Shown here in pieces: positions 1 through 11,095 of a stretch of 64,000 nt of DNA. The position numbers and the translations under genes were made by a program. The stretch lies in NCBI RefSeq assembly GCF_021117365.1, contig NZ_CP088262.1, positions 1,240,001-1,304,000 on the forward strand. The letters run 5' to 3'. This stretch comes from Nocardioides sp. cx-173. GTDB taxonomy: Bacteria; Actinomycetota; Actinomycetes; Propionibacteriales; Nocardioidaceae. A model generated the notes under the pieces. It saw only the letters and a list, made by a program, of their open reading frames with translations. It was not told where the DNA came from and ran no database searches. Numbering within the stretch: the first letter of the stretch is position 1; each line of letters starts with the position of its first letter.

Positions 1-88
1 GGCCTTCGGCATCGCGCCGGGCCAGGCCGCCGTCATCTACGACGGCAGCCGGGTTGTCGGCTCCGCGACCATCGCGGCCACCGCATGA
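1..88 (+). CDS. mnmA: tRNA-specific 2-thiouridylase MnmA, 3' end only
   Basis: Only the last 28 codons and the stop (reading from base 2) lie in the window. They encode FGIAPGQAAVIYDG followed by VVGSATI, which matches the C-terminal beta-barrel end of MnmA/TrmU, the enzyme that makes 2-thiouridine at the wobble position of certain tRNAs. The stop overlaps the next start as ATGA, so the two genes are translationally coupled. The order mnmA, MetE-like, ligA, gatCAB is a familiar actinobacterial arrangement and supports the call. The catalytic part is off the left edge. Confidence 0.85.
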   Translation, partial: AFGIAPGQAAVIYDGSRVVGSATIAATA

Positions 89-1074
89 TCGCCACCGGCG
101 TCGGGTCGATGCCCGGCGGAGACCAGGCGTCGTACGACGAGGCGGTGCGGGTGGTCCTCGGGGAGCTGACCGACCTGCCGCACCTGCCCGAGGTGCCGGG
201 TCGCGGCGCACCCGCCGGCATGCTCGGGCGCGCCTTGGCCGTGACCGACGGTCTCGGCGTCGACCTGCAGCCGGCCGGCTGGCGGCTCACCGACGCCTCC
301 GGGGTCGACCATCGCCGCGCGCGCAGCCTGCTCGCGCAGGACCTCGACGGTCTCGAGGAGCGGGCCCAGGGGCTGACCGGGAGCTTCAAGGTGCAGGTCG
401 CCGGCCCGTGGACGCTCTCCGCGAGTGTCGAGAAGCCGCGCGGCGACAAGGTGCTCTCCGACGTGGGTGCGCGCCGCGACCTCGCCCAGTCGCTCGCCGA
501 GGGCGTGCGCAGCCACGTCCGCGACCTGCGACGGCGGTTGCCGGGCGTCGAGCGGCTGGTCGTCCAGGTCGACGAGCCGTCGCTGGCCGCCGTGCTGGGT
601 GGCCGGGTGCCCACGGCGTCGGGCTTCGGCCGACACCGCACCGTGCACCCGCCCGAGGCCTCCGAGCACCTCCAGTGGGTCCTGGAGGCCGTCGCCGCCG
701 AGGACGCCGAGCCCTGGGTGCACTCCTGCGCCCCCGAGACCCCGTGGGCGCTGCTGCGCGGCGCCGGCGCTCGCGGGCTCTCGGCCGACCTCGACACGCT
801 CTCCGCGCGCGACCACGAGGCATTGGCCGAGGCGCTGGACGCGGGGGAGACGGTCGTCCTCGGCGTCGTCTCGTCACGCGAGCCCGCCACCGCGCCCACC
901 GACACCGAGGTCACCGAGCGGGTGCTGCGCTGGCTCGACCTGGTCGGCCTGGACGTCGCCACCCTCGGCGACACGCTCGTCCTCTCGCCCACCTGCGGCC
1001 TGGCCGGCGCGACGCCCGGGTGGTCGGGGCCGGCGCTGCGCCTGCTCACCGCGAGCGCGCGCCACCTGTCCTGA
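85..1074 (+). CDS. MetE C-terminal-domain-like (cobalamin-independent methionine synthase family) protein
   Basis: A 329-residue TIM-barrel protein of the UROD/MetE-C superfamily. It begins GVGSMPGGD, typical of the short actinobacterial MetE-like proteins encoded next to mnmA and ligA. Candidate zinc ligands are His213 and Cys215 (WVHSCAPE) and Cys304 (SPTCGLAG); QVDEPSL (161-167) is the usual acidic barrel motif. It lacks the N-terminal half of true MetE, so methionine synthesis from methyl-tetrahydrofolate is not assured. It may act on another methyl donor or thiol acceptor. Start fixed by the ATGA overlap with mnmA. Confidence 0.75.
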   Translation: MIATGVGSMPGGDQASYDEAVRVVLGELTDLPHLPEVPGRGAPAGMLGRALAVTDGLGVDLQPAGWRLTDASGVDHRRARSLLAQDLDGLEERAQGLTGSFKVQVAGPWTLSASVEKPRGDKVLSDVGARRDLAQSLAEGVRSHVRDLRRRLPGVERLVVQVDEPSLAAVLGGRVPTASGFGRHRTVHPPEASEHLQWVLEAVAAEDAEPWVHSCAPETPWALLRGAGARGLSADLDTLSARDHEALAEALDAGETVVLGVVSSREPATAPTDTEVTERVLRWLDLVGLDVATLGDTLVLSPTCGLAGATPGWSGPALRLLTASARHLS

Positions 1075-1086
1075 GCCTGAGCGGCG

Positions 1087-2691
1087 TCAGCCGACGTGGA
1101 CCCCGCTCTCGGGGCCGTCCGTGGCGAGCTCCTCGTGCTTGACGTTGAGGAAGGCCCAGATGGCCACCGAGCCGATCGCGATCAGCCCTGCGCCGACCAG
1201 GAAGGCCGCCGCCGCGCCCTCGGTGAACGAGCCGAGGAAGGCCAACCGCCCCGCATCGACGGGTGGCAGGCCCCGGGCGACCAGGTCGCCGGCGAGGGCG
1301 CTCTTGGTGCCCTCGGCGTAGTGCAGCGAGACCGTGCCCAAGATGGCCAGGCCGAGCGCGCCGCCGACCTGCTGCATCGTGTTGAGCACCCCCGACCCGA
1401 TGCCGGAGTCCTCGGCGCGCAGGTGGTGCACCGCGGTGAGGGTGAGCGGCACGAACACCATGCCCATGCCGACCGACATCAGCATGATGAACGGGAAGAT
1501 CGCGGTCCAGTAGTTGACGTCGGCGCCCAGCGGGTTGTCCGGGGTCACGGCCAGGAGGGCCTCGGTGCTGGTCGGGACGTCGAGCATCGAGAAGCCCACG
1601 AGCGCGGCGACGGACATGATCGTGCCGACGCCGGCGATGTAGCGCGGGTTGATCCGGTTCACCAGGTTGGAGGAGAGCGCCGCGCCGAACACGATGCCGA
1701 CCGAGAACGGCAGGAACGCGAAGCCCGTGCGCAGGGGGCTGTAGCCCACCACGAGCTGGATGAAGAGGCTCAGGAAGTAGAACATCGCGAACATCGCCGC
1801 CGGGACCAGCGCCATCACCAGGAAGCTGGTGGCGCGGGTGCGGTTGGCGAAGACCCGGACCGGCAGCAGCGGGTGCTTCACCCGCGACTCGATGAGGGCG
1901 AAGACCGCGAGCAGCACGACCCCGGCGGCCAGTGACGCGATGGTCCACGTGTCACCCCAGCCGTGCGCCTCCTCGCCGGCGCGGCTGAAGCCGTAGACCA
2001 GGCCGAGCAGGCCCAGCGTGCCGGTGATGGCGCCGGGGACGTCGAGCTGGCCCGGGTGCGACTCGGACTCGTTGAGGAAGCGCGGCGCCAAGAACGCCGC
2101 CACGAGGCCGATCGGCACGTTGATCAGGAAGGTCCAGCGCCAGCCCTCGAGGCCCAGGACCGGGTCGAGGCCGGTGAGCCAGCCCCCGAGGATGAGACCG
2201 ACCGCGGCGCCGGCGCCGGACATGGCGGCGTAGACGGCGAACGCCCGGTTGCGGGGCGGGCCGGCCGGGAACGTCGTCGTGATCAGGGCGAGCGCCGCGG
2301 GGGAGGCGAGCGCTGCGCCGAGGCCCTGCAGTCCTCGCGACCCGAGCAGCAGCGCCTCGTTCTGGGCGAACCCGCCCAGGAGCGAGGCGACGGCGAAGAC
2401 GACCAGGCCGACCATGAAGATCCGGCGGCGACCGTAGAGGTCACCGAGCCGGCCGCCGAGGAGGAGCAGTCCTCCGAAGGCCAGGGCGTAGCCGGTGACG
2501 ATCCAGGTCAGGTTGGCCTGGTCGATGCTCAGGTCCTCGCCGATGAACGGCAGGGCGATGTTGGCGATGGAGGCGTCGAGCACCACCATCAGCTGGGCCA
2601 TCGAGATGAGCACCAGAGCCCACCCGAGGTGGAGCGTGCGCTCCTGTGTGGGCTCCGGGGTCTGCCCCCCGGCCGTCTTGACGTCGGTCAT
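1087..2691 (-). CDS. DHA2-family (EmrB/QacA) MFS drug exporter, 14 TM
   Basis: A 534-residue proton-coupled multidrug antiporter. The N-terminus carries the TM1 motif MVVLDASIANIALP, followed by the motif A loop GGRLGDLYGRRR. Length and hydrophobic segments fit the 14-TM DHA2 class. The start at 2691 overlaps the TetR stop as ATGA, so regulator and pump form one transcript with the regulator first. The cassette sits between the MetE-like gene and ligA, on the opposite strand to both, which looks like an insertion into a conserved block. Substrate cannot be read from sequence. Confidence 0.88.
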   Translation of the reverse strand: MTDVKTAGGQTPEPTQERTLHLGWALVLISMAQLMVVLDASIANIALPFIGEDLSIDQANLTWIVTGYALAFGGLLLLGGRLGDLYGRRRIFMVGLVVFAVASLLGGFAQNEALLLGSRGLQGLGAALASPAALALITTTFPAGPPRNRAFAVYAAMSGAGAAVGLILGGWLTGLDPVLGLEGWRWTFLINVPIGLVAAFLAPRFLNESESHPGQLDVPGAITGTLGLLGLVYGFSRAGEEAHGWGDTWTIASLAAGVVLLAVFALIESRVKHPLLPVRVFANRTRATSFLVMALVPAAMFAMFYFLSLFIQLVVGYSPLRTGFAFLPFSVGIVFGAALSSNLVNRINPRYIAGVGTIMSVAALVGFSMLDVPTSTEALLAVTPDNPLGADVNYWTAIFPFIMLMSVGMGMVFVPLTLTAVHHLRAEDSGIGSGVLNTMQQVGGALGLAILGTVSLHYAEGTKSALAGDLVARGLPPVDAGRLAFLGSFTEGAAAAFLVGAGLIAIGSVAIWAFLNVKHEELATDGPESGVHVG

Positions 2692-3323
2692 GAGTCTTCT
2701 TTCGTGACGGGCTGGGACTGCGCGCCGCAGGTGGCGGCGGGCAGGACGATCTGGTCGATGACACGGGTGACGAGGTCCTCGTCGGGGAGCTCCCCGAGCA
2801 GGAACAGGCGGTGCAGGACGATGCCGGGCACGGCGGTCGCGAGCAGGTCGACGTCGACGTCCGGGCCGAGCTCGCCGCGGGCCTGCGCCCGCTCGTAGAC
2901 GAGCCGGCTCGTCTCGGCCTTGGGGGCGATGAAGTCGGCGCGGAACTTCTCCGCGAACGACGCGTCCCGGCTGATCGCGGTCAGCACGCTGGCGACGACC
3001 CCGATCTGCCGGGTGTCGGTCAGCCCCCCGATGCCGCAGAACGAGGCGACCAGGTCGCCGCGCAGGCTGCCGGTGTCGGGCGCCGCGAACTCGTCCTTCT
3101 GGGCCATCAAGGCGTCGATCACGAGGCTGGCCTTGTCGTTCCACCGCCGGTAGAGCGTCGCCTTCGACGCCCGGGCCCGGGCCGCGACGGCGTCCATCGT
3201 GAGCCGGTCGTAGCCGACCTCCGCGAGCGCCGCCAGGGCGGCCTCGAGGATCTCCTGCTCCCGGTCGCCCTCCACCCGGGGTCGCTGGGCGGCCCGCTCG
3301 CTGGGGGTGTCGACGTCGGTCAT
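2688..3323 (-). CDS. TetR-family transcriptional repressor of the adjacent efflux pump
   Basis: A 211-residue TetR regulator. An N-terminal helix-turn-helix (residues about 15-60, with ALAEVGYDRLTMDAVAARA and ASKATLYRRW) is followed by a TetR_C-type ligand domain. The start at 3323 is preferred because GGAGGA lies just upstream; an in-frame ATG at 3350 falls inside the operator and has no ribosome-binding site. It overlaps the MFS gene by ATGA. Autoregulation through the palindrome at 3349-3373 is the likely mode. Confidence 0.88.
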   Translation of the reverse strand: MTDVDTPSERAAQRPRVEGDREQEILEAALAALAEVGYDRLTMDAVAARARASKATLYRRWNDKASLVIDALMAQKDEFAAPDTGSLRGDLVASFCGIGGLTDTRQIGVVASVLTAISRDASFAEKFRADFIAPKAETSRLVYERAQARGELGPDVDVDLLATAVPGIVLHRLFLLGELPDEDLVTRVIDQIVLPAATCGAQSQPVTKEDS

Positions 3324-3348
3324 GGTGTCCTCCTCCGCGCTCGCATCC

Positions 3349-3373
3349 ATGAAACGGAACTGTTCCGTTTCAT
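3349..3373. promoter_or_regulatory. TetR operator, 25-bp perfect palindrome
   Basis: Two 12-bp arms, ATGAAACGGAAC and GTTCCGTTTCAT, are exactly complementary around one central T. The site lies 26 bp upstream of the tetR start, where a repressor would cover the promoter of the tetR-MFS transcript. It is AT-richer than its surroundings. Confidence 0.85.
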
Positions 3374-3395
3374 CCCGAACACCCTAGGCACGTGA

Positions 3396-5675
<2,280 letters not shown>

Positions 5676-5779
5676 GCGCGGGCCGGTCCGTGGCCGATCC
5701 TTGCCGCGACCGGATTCGGTCAGCCGCCGTGCGGAGATTTCACCCCGAGCCCGTCCGCAGCCGTGCCACAGTGCCTCCC

Positions 5780-6208
5780 ATGATGACCACGACGCGAGCC
5801 ATCGGGGCAGCCATCGCCGCCTCCGTCCTCCTGATTCCGACCCACGCGGCGAGCGCCGCTCCCGACGACGCCGCCCGCGCCGGCAAGAACTTCCAGAAGG
5901 TGATGGGCCTCTCCGGCGCCGAGCTGCAGGCCTGCAAGACCCGGGCCGGCGCGGGCAAGTACCGCGTGTTCGCCCGCCTGGACAACCGCAAGGGCGCCGG
6001 GCCCACCGGTGGCCAGGTCAAGGTCCTCAACAAGGGCGAGGCGACCAAGCAGAAGTTCAACTCCGGCCTGGTCGGGAAGGGCAGGATCTCCAGAGTCGGC
6101 TCCGTCGTCATCGCCGACAAGCCCGGCTTCCGCCTCGAGGTCTCGGTGTTCCAGGCCGCGATGGGCAACGGCGGCACCCGCGCGCTGGCCAAGATCAAGC
6201 CCTGCTGA
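5780..6208 (+). CDS. small secreted protein of unknown function
   Basis: 142 residues. A clear Sec signal peptide (short positive start, hydrophobic AAIAASVLLI, cleavage after HAASA near residue 26) precedes a basic, lysine-rich mature domain of about 115 residues. Two cysteines, one in LQACKTR and one as the last residue, could form a disulfide. No family recognised. There is a second ATG one codon downstream. It stands alone between ligA and gatC and is followed by a hairpin terminator. Confidence 0.7.
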   Translation: MMTTTRAIGAAIAASVLLIPTHAASAAPDDAARAGKNFQKVMGLSGAELQACKTRAGAGKYRVFARLDNRKGAGPTGGQVKVLNKGEATKQKFNSGLVGKGRISRVGSVVIADKPGFRLEVSVFQAAMGNGGTRALAKIKPC

Positions 6209-6222
6209 CCCGCCACGACCCA

Positions 6223-6260
6223 AGGAGGGCCGCTCGCCCGTGGGGTGGGCGGCCCCTCCT
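6223..6260 (+). terminator. hairpin terminator after the secreted-protein gene
   Basis: AGGAGGGCCGC pairs with GCGGCCCCTCCT (one bulged C) across a 15-nt loop. There is no T-tract, which is usual for GC-rich actinobacteria. It lies between the stop at 6208 and the gatC promoter. Confidence 0.6.
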
Positions 6261-6308
6261 GCGTGGCGGCTCGCGCAAACCGCCGACGGGTGCGCGGGGG
6301 GCTCACCC

Positions 6309-6320
6309 TAGGATTGGCGC
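6309..6320 (+). promoter_or_regulatory. -10 element for a leaderless gatCAB transcript
   Basis: TAGGAT at 6309-6314 is followed by 6 nt and then the gatC ATG, and no Shine-Dalgarno is present. This is the typical spacing for transcription starting on the A of the ATG. Confidence 0.6.
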
Positions 6321-6620
6321 ATGCCTGAAATCACCAGGGAGGAGGTCGCGCACCTCGCCGACCTCGCCCGGATCGACCTCGACGACGCGGAGCTCGACCA
6401 CCTGGCCCCGCAGCTCTCGGTCATCCTCGACTCGGTCGCCTCGATCAGCGGGGTGGCCGGCGACGACGTGCCGCCCACGTCGCACCCGATGCCGCTGACC
6501 AACGTGTTCCGCGAGGACGTCGTCACGCCCAGCCTCACGGCCGAGCAGGCGCTGTCCGGCGCTCCGGCCTCCGACCAGCAGCGCTTCATGGTCCCGCGGA
6601 TCCTGGGGGACGAGCAGTGA
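6321..6620 (+). CDS. gatC: Asp-tRNA(Asn)/Glu-tRNA(Gln) amidotransferase subunit C
   Basis: 99 residues, normal GatC length. It begins [20 protein letters not shown] and contains the linker that wraps around GatA and GatB ([13 protein letters not shown]). It stabilises the GatA-GatB complex that amidates mischarged tRNA. First gene of gatCAB; its stop overlaps the gatA GTG start (GTGA). Likely leaderless. Confidence 0.95.
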   Translation: MPEITREEVAHLADLARIDLDDAELDHLAPQLSVILDSVASISGVAGDDVPPTSHPMPLTNVFREDVVTPSLTAEQALSGAPASDQQRFMVPRILGDEQ

Positions 6621-8149
6621 GCACCGGAGGCGACCTGACCCGGCGCACCGCCGCCCAGCTGGCCGACGCCCTGGCTGCGGGGGAGACCACCTCGGTCGAG
6701 ATCACCCAGGCCCAGCTCGACCGCATCGGCGAGGTCGACGGTGCGGTCCACGCCTTCTTGCACGTCGACGCCGAGGGCGCGCTGGCACAGGCAGCCGAGT
6801 CCGACGCCCGCCGCGCCGCCGGCCGGCCCGCCTCGAGCCTCGACGGGGTGCCGATCGCGGTCAAGGACGTCCTGACCACCGAGGGCCTGCCCACGACCTG
6901 CGGGTCCAAGATCCTCGAGGGCTGGATCCCGCCCTACGACGCCACGGTCGTACGCCGCCTGCGCGCGGCCGGTCTGCCGATCCTGGGCAAGACCAACATG
7001 GACGAGTTCGCGATGGGCTCCTCCACCGAGCACTCCGCCTACGGGCCGACCCACAACCCGTGGGACCTCGACCGCATCCCCGGCGGCTCCGGCGGCGGGT
7101 CCGCGGCTGCCGTGGCCGCCTTCGAGGCGCCGCTCGCGCTCGGCACCGACACCGGCGGCTCGATCCGCCAGCCCGGTGCCGTGACCGGCACCGTGGGGGT
7201 CAAGCCCACCTACGGCTCGGTCTCGCGCTACGGGCTGGTCGCGCTGGCCAACTCCCTCGACCAGGTCGGCCCGGTGACCCGCACGGTCCTCGACGCCGCC
7301 CTGCTCCACGAGCTCATCGGCGGACACGACCCGATGGACTCGACGTCGATCACCCAGCCCGTGCCCGACCTCACCGACGCGGTGCGCCGCGGCGCCACGG
7401 GCGACCTCACCGGCGTCCGCGTCGGCGTGGTGAAGGAGCTCGGCGGCGAGGGCTACCAGGACGGCGTGCAGGCGCGCTTCCAGGAGGCCGTCGACCTCAT
7501 GGTCGGCGCCGGGGCCGAGGTCGTGGAGGTGTCCTGCCCGACGTTCGTCCACGCGTTGGCCACCTACTACCTGATCCTGCCGGCCGAGGCGTCCAGCAAC
7601 CTCGCGAAGTTCGACGCGATGCGCTACGGCCTGCGGGTGATGCCCGAGGGCATCGAGAGCCCGAGCGCCGAGGACGTCATGCGCGCCACCCGCGACGCGG
7701 GCTTCGGCGACGAGGTGAAGCGCCGCATCATCCTGGGCACCTACGCGCTGTCCAGCGGCTACTACGACGCCTACTACGGTCAGGCGCAGAAGGTCCGCAC
7801 CCTGATCTCGCGCGACTTCGACGCGGCCTTCGAGCAGGCCGACGTGCTGATCTCGCCGACCGCGCCGACGACGGCGTTCAAGCTGGGGGAGAAGGTCGAC
7901 GACCCGATGGCGATGTACCTCAACGACCTCGCGACGATCCCGGCCAACCTCTCCGGCGTCCCCGGCATCTCGGTGCCCGGCGGCCTCGCCGACGAGGACG
8001 GACTGCCCGTGGGCGTGCAGATCCTCGCCCCGACCATGGCCGACGACCGGGTCTACCGCGTCGGCGCCGCGCTCGAGGCGCTGCTCGCCGACAGGTGGGG
8101 CGGCCCGCTGCTCGACCGCGCACCGGCCCTGACAGGAGTGACCCGATGA
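6617..8149 (+). CDS. gatA: Asp-tRNA(Asn)/Glu-tRNA(Gln) amidotransferase subunit A (amidase)
   Basis: 510 residues. The amidase-signature subunit releases ammonia from glutamine and feeds it to GatB. The Ser-cisSer-Lys triad is visible: Lys83 (GVPIAVKDV), cis-Ser158 (PGGSGGGS) and nucleophile Ser182 ([12 protein letters not shown]). GTG start overlapping the gatC stop. Confidence 0.96.
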   Translation: MSTGGDLTRRTAAQLADALAAGETTSVEITQAQLDRIGEVDGAVHAFLHVDAEGALAQAAESDARRAAGRPASSLDGVPIAVKDVLTTEGLPTTCGSKILEGWIPPYDATVVRRLRAAGLPILGKTNMDEFAMGSSTEHSAYGPTHNPWDLDRIPGGSGGGSAAAVAAFEAPLALGTDTGGSIRQPGAVTGTVGVKPTYGSVSRYGLVALANSLDQVGPVTRTVLDAALLHELIGGHDPMDSTSITQPVPDLTDAVRRGATGDLTGVRVGVVKELGGEGYQDGVQARFQEAVDLMVGAGAEVVEVSCPTFVHALATYYLILPAEASSNLAKFDAMRYGLRVMPEGIESPSAEDVMRATRDAGFGDEVKRRIILGTYALSSGYYDAYYGQAQKVRTLISRDFDAAFEQADVLISPTAPTTAFKLGEKVDDPMAMYLNDLATIPANLSGVPGISVPGGLADEDGLPVGVQILAPTMADDRVYRVGAALEALLADRWGGPLLDRAPALTGVTR

Positions 8150-9651
8150 CCGAGACCCTCGTCCCGTGGGACGACGTGCTGGCGGCGTACGACCCGGCGC
8201 TCGGCCTCGAGGTCCACGTCGAGCTCAACACCGCGACCAAGATGTTCTGCGGCTGCCCGGCCGTGTTCGGCGGTGAGCCCAACACCCACGTCTGCCCGAC
8301 CTGCCTGGGGCTGCCCGGGGCGATGCCGGTGGTCAACGGCAAGGCCGTGGAGTCCGCGATCCGGATCGGGCTGGCGCTCAACTGCGAGATCGCCGAGTGG
8401 TGCCGCTTCGCCCGGAAGAACTACTTCTACCCGGACATGCCTAAGAACTTCCAGACCTCCCAGTACGACGAGCCCATCTGCTTCGAGGGATGGATGGACG
8501 TGGAAGTCCAAGGAGAGACCGGCCCCGAGATTTTTAGGGTCGAGATCGAGCGCGCCCACATGGAGGAGGACACCGGGAAGTCGCTGCACGTCGGCGGCTC
8601 GACCGGTCGCATCCACGGTGCCGACTACTCGCTGGTCGACTACAACCGCGCCGGGATCCCGCTCATCGAGATCGTCACCAAGCCGATCATGGGCGCCGGC
8701 GCGAAGGCGCCGGCCGTGGCCCGCGCCTACGTCAGCCAGCTGCGCGACCTGATCCTCGCGCTCGGTGTCTCCGAGGCGCGGATGGACCAGGGCAACCTGC
8801 GCGCCGACGTCAACCTCTCCCTGGCGCCCAAGGGCTCGGGGACCCTCGGCACCCGCACGGAGACCAAGAACGTCAACTCCTTCCGCTCCGTCGAGCGCGC
8901 GGTGCGCTACGAGATGCAGCGCCACGCCGCGGTGCTGGAGGCCGGCGGCTCGATCTTCCAGGAGACCCGTCACTGGCACGAGGACACCGGGGTCACCACC
9001 AGCGGGCGCCCGAAGTCCGACGCCGACGACTACCGCTACTTCCCCGAGCCGGACCTGGTGCCGGTCGCGCCCAGCCGGGAGTGGGTCGAGGAGCTGCGTG
9101 GCACGCTGCCCGAGAACCCGGTCGAGCGCCGGGCCCGGCTCCAGGCCGACTGGGGCTACACCGACCTGGAGATGCGCGACGTCGTCGCCTCCGGCGTGCT
9201 GGTGCCCATCGAGGAGACCGTGGCCGCCGGCGCCTCGCCGCAGGCGGCGCGCAAGTGGTGGAGCTCCGAGCTCGCCCGGCGCGCCAACGACGCCGGCGTC
9301 GACGTCGTCGACCTGGGGGTGAGCCCGGCGCAGGTCGCGGCCGTCCAGGCGCTCGTGGACGCGGGCACGGTGAACGACAAGCTCGCCCGCCAGGTCTTCG
9401 ACGGCCTGATCGCCGGCGAGGGCACCCCGGAGGAGATCGTCGCCGCCCGCGGGCTGGCCGTCGTGTCCGACGAGGGCGCGCTCGGTGCCGCGGTCGACGC
9501 CGCCATCGCCGCCAACCCCGACGTGGCCGACAAGATCCGCGACGGCAAGGTCGCCGCCGCGGGCGCCCTCATCGGGGCGGTCATGAAGGAGATGCGCGGC
9601 CAGGCCGACGCCGCCCGGGTCCGCGAGCTGGTCCTGGAGAAGCTGACCTGA
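8146..9651 (+). CDS. gatB: Asp-tRNA(Asn)/Glu-tRNA(Gln) amidotransferase subunit B
   Basis: 501 residues. The kinase-like subunit activates the mischarged aminoacyl end with ATP and transfers ammonia. [10 protein letters not shown], a cysteine cluster ([13 protein letters not shown]), [10 protein letters not shown] and [12 protein letters not shown] are GatB hallmarks; the C-terminal tRNA-binding helical/YqeY-like tail is complete. The start ATG overlaps the gatA stop (ATGA context). Ends the gatCAB operon, converging with the histidine kinase gene only 3 bp away. Confidence 0.96.
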   Translation: MTETLVPWDDVLAAYDPALGLEVHVELNTATKMFCGCPAVFGGEPNTHVCPTCLGLPGAMPVVNGKAVESAIRIGLALNCEIAEWCRFARKNYFYPDMPKNFQTSQYDEPICFEGWMDVEVQGETGPEIFRVEIERAHMEEDTGKSLHVGGSTGRIHGADYSLVDYNRAGIPLIEIVTKPIMGAGAKAPAVARAYVSQLRDLILALGVSEARMDQGNLRADVNLSLAPKGSGTLGTRTETKNVNSFRSVERAVRYEMQRHAAVLEAGGSIFQETRHWHEDTGVTTSGRPKSDADDYRYFPEPDLVPVAPSREWVEELRGTLPENPVERRARLQADWGYTDLEMRDVVASGVLVPIEETVAAGASPQAARKWWSSELARRANDAGVDVVDLGVSPAQVAAVQALVDAGTVNDKLARQVFDGLIAGEGTPEEIVAARGLAVVSDEGALGAAVDAAIAANPDVADKIRDGKVAAAGALIGAVMKEMRGQADAARVRELVLEKLT

Positions 9652-9654
9652 CCG

Positions 9655-10785
9655 TTACGCCTCAGGGGAGCGCGGCAGCTGCACGGTGACCAGCGTCCCG
9701 GCGCCGGGGTCGCTCGCGATGGAGACCGTGCCGCGGTGCGCCGTCACGATGGACTGGACGATCGACAGTCCCAGCCCGGCGCCCGGCGACTGGGCGGTCA
9801 GCGCGTTGCTGCCGCGGTGCAGACGCTCGAAGACCCGGCCCTGGTCCTCGAGGGGGATCCCCGCCCCGGTGTCGGCCACCGACACGATCACGCTGTCGGC
9901 GAGCCCCTCGGCCGACAGCGTGATGACCCCGCCGGCCGGTGAGAACTTCACCGCGTTGCCGACCAGGTTGTCCAGCACTTGCAGCAGCCGGTGCCGGTCG
10001 CCGTGGGCCGTGAGCGCCGGCGGAGCGTCGGGGTCCGGTCCGGCAGCGGAGACCACCAGCTCGAGGCCGGCCGCACGTGCGGTCTGCGTGTGGGCGGCAC
10101 GGGCCTCGTGCAGCAGGCTGACGACGTCGACGGGAGCGAGGATGAGCCGGGTCTGGCCGAGCGAGCCCACTGCCACGTCGAGCAGGTCGGTGACGAGCTG
10201 GAGCTCGCGCTCTGCGTTGCGTTGCACCACGTCCAGCATCCGCCGCGCCTCCGGGCCGAGCTCCGCGTCGTCGAGGCCCTGCATCACCTCGACGTACCCG
10301 AGGATCGATGTCAGTGGCGTGCGCAGCTCGTGGGTCACATTGGCGAGCAGGTCGTGGCGCGCTCGCTCGGCGTCATCCTCCAGTCGCAGCCGCTCGCTGA
10401 TGTCGCGCACCGTGGCCACGGTCAGCCGGTCGGCGTGCTCGGTCTCGATCGGCGAGAGCGAGATCTCGGCGGGGAACTCGTCGCCGTCCTTGCGGACCGC
10501 GGCGAGCTTGAGCAGCCCCATCGGACGCCGCGGGTAGCCGGAGCGCTGGTGGGGGTGCCCCTCCCGGACCCGGGGCGGGATCAGCATCTCGATCTGCCGG
10601 CCCTCGAGCTCGTCCTGCTCGTAGCCGAACACCTCCCGCACCTGGGTGTTGGCGAACCGGATGCACCCGGACCCGTCGACCACCACCACCGCGTCCGGGA
10701 TGCCGTCCAGTGCCGCGCCGAACAATCGCAGGTCCGGTCCTGGAGCCACCACCGGCGCCGCGCGCTCGTCGTGGGCCTCGCTCAT
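9655..10785 (-). CDS. PAS-domain sensor histidine kinase (orphan)
   Basis: 376 residues with no transmembrane segment, so probably cytosolic. PAS domain at about 20-130 (DGIPDAVVVVDGSG), HisKA dimerisation helix with phospho-acceptor His152 (NVTHELRTPL), then HATPase_c with N (NLVGNAVKFS), G1 (DTGAGIP) and G2 (GAGLGLSI) boxes. No response regulator is adjacent, so its partner is elsewhere. The PAS core could bind heme, flavin or a small molecule. The upstream neighbour is the cobalamin riboswitch on the other strand; no functional link is evident. Confidence 0.88.
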   Translation of the reverse strand: MSEAHDERAAPVVAPGPDLRLFGAALDGIPDAVVVVDGSGCIRFANTQVREVFGYEQDELEGRQIEMLIPPRVREGHPHQRSGYPRRPMGLLKLAAVRKDGDEFPAEISLSPIETEHADRLTVATVRDISERLRLEDDAERARHDLLANVTHELRTPLTSILGYVEVMQGLDDAELGPEARRMLDVVQRNAERELQLVTDLLDVAVGSLGQTRLILAPVDVVSLLHEARAAHTQTARAAGLELVVSAAGPDPDAPPALTAHGDRHRLLQVLDNLVGNAVKFSPAGGVITLSAEGLADSVIVSVADTGAGIPLEDQGRVFERLHRGSNALTAQSPGAGLGLSIVQSIVTAHRGTVSIASDPGAGTLVTVQLPRSPEA

Positions 10786-10875
10786 GCCTAGCTTCCCCCT
10801 CCGGACCGCCAGGGTCGCACCTCGGCGTGCATTTTCTCATGGGCCCGGAGGTGACCCGTGGCCGCCCACCGTTGC

Positions 10876-11090
10876 TAGGGTGTCGCCCGTAGTACTACGC
10901 CCACGCCAGGGGAAGCCGGTCCGATTCCGGCGCTGACCCGCAACCGTAGGCATCGTGATCCCTCCGGGGACCACGGTGCGAGCCGGAGCACCTGGGGTGA
11001 CGCGTCCGATCACACGCTGTCGAGGACAAGCAGCGGTGGCGCCCCCCAGGCAACGGGCCTGGACGCCTCCGCTGCGTGCAGCGGAGAGGA
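10876..11090 (+). promoter_or_regulatory. cobalamin riboswitch with ribosome-binding-site-sequestering hairpin
   Basis: The aptamer core is recognisable: GGGAAGCCGGTCCGA, ATTCCGGCGC and GACCCGCAACCGT (B12-box region), then GAGCCGGAGCACCTG closing the aptamer near 11005. Downstream, CTCCGCTGC (11067-11075) pairs perfectly with GCAGCGGAG (11078-11086), overlapping the Shine-Dalgarno GGAGAGGA in front of the ATG at 11096. This suggests translational control: B12 binding would favour a closed ribosome-binding site and turn the uptake operon off. Confidence 0.88.
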
Positions 11091-11095
11091 ACCCC

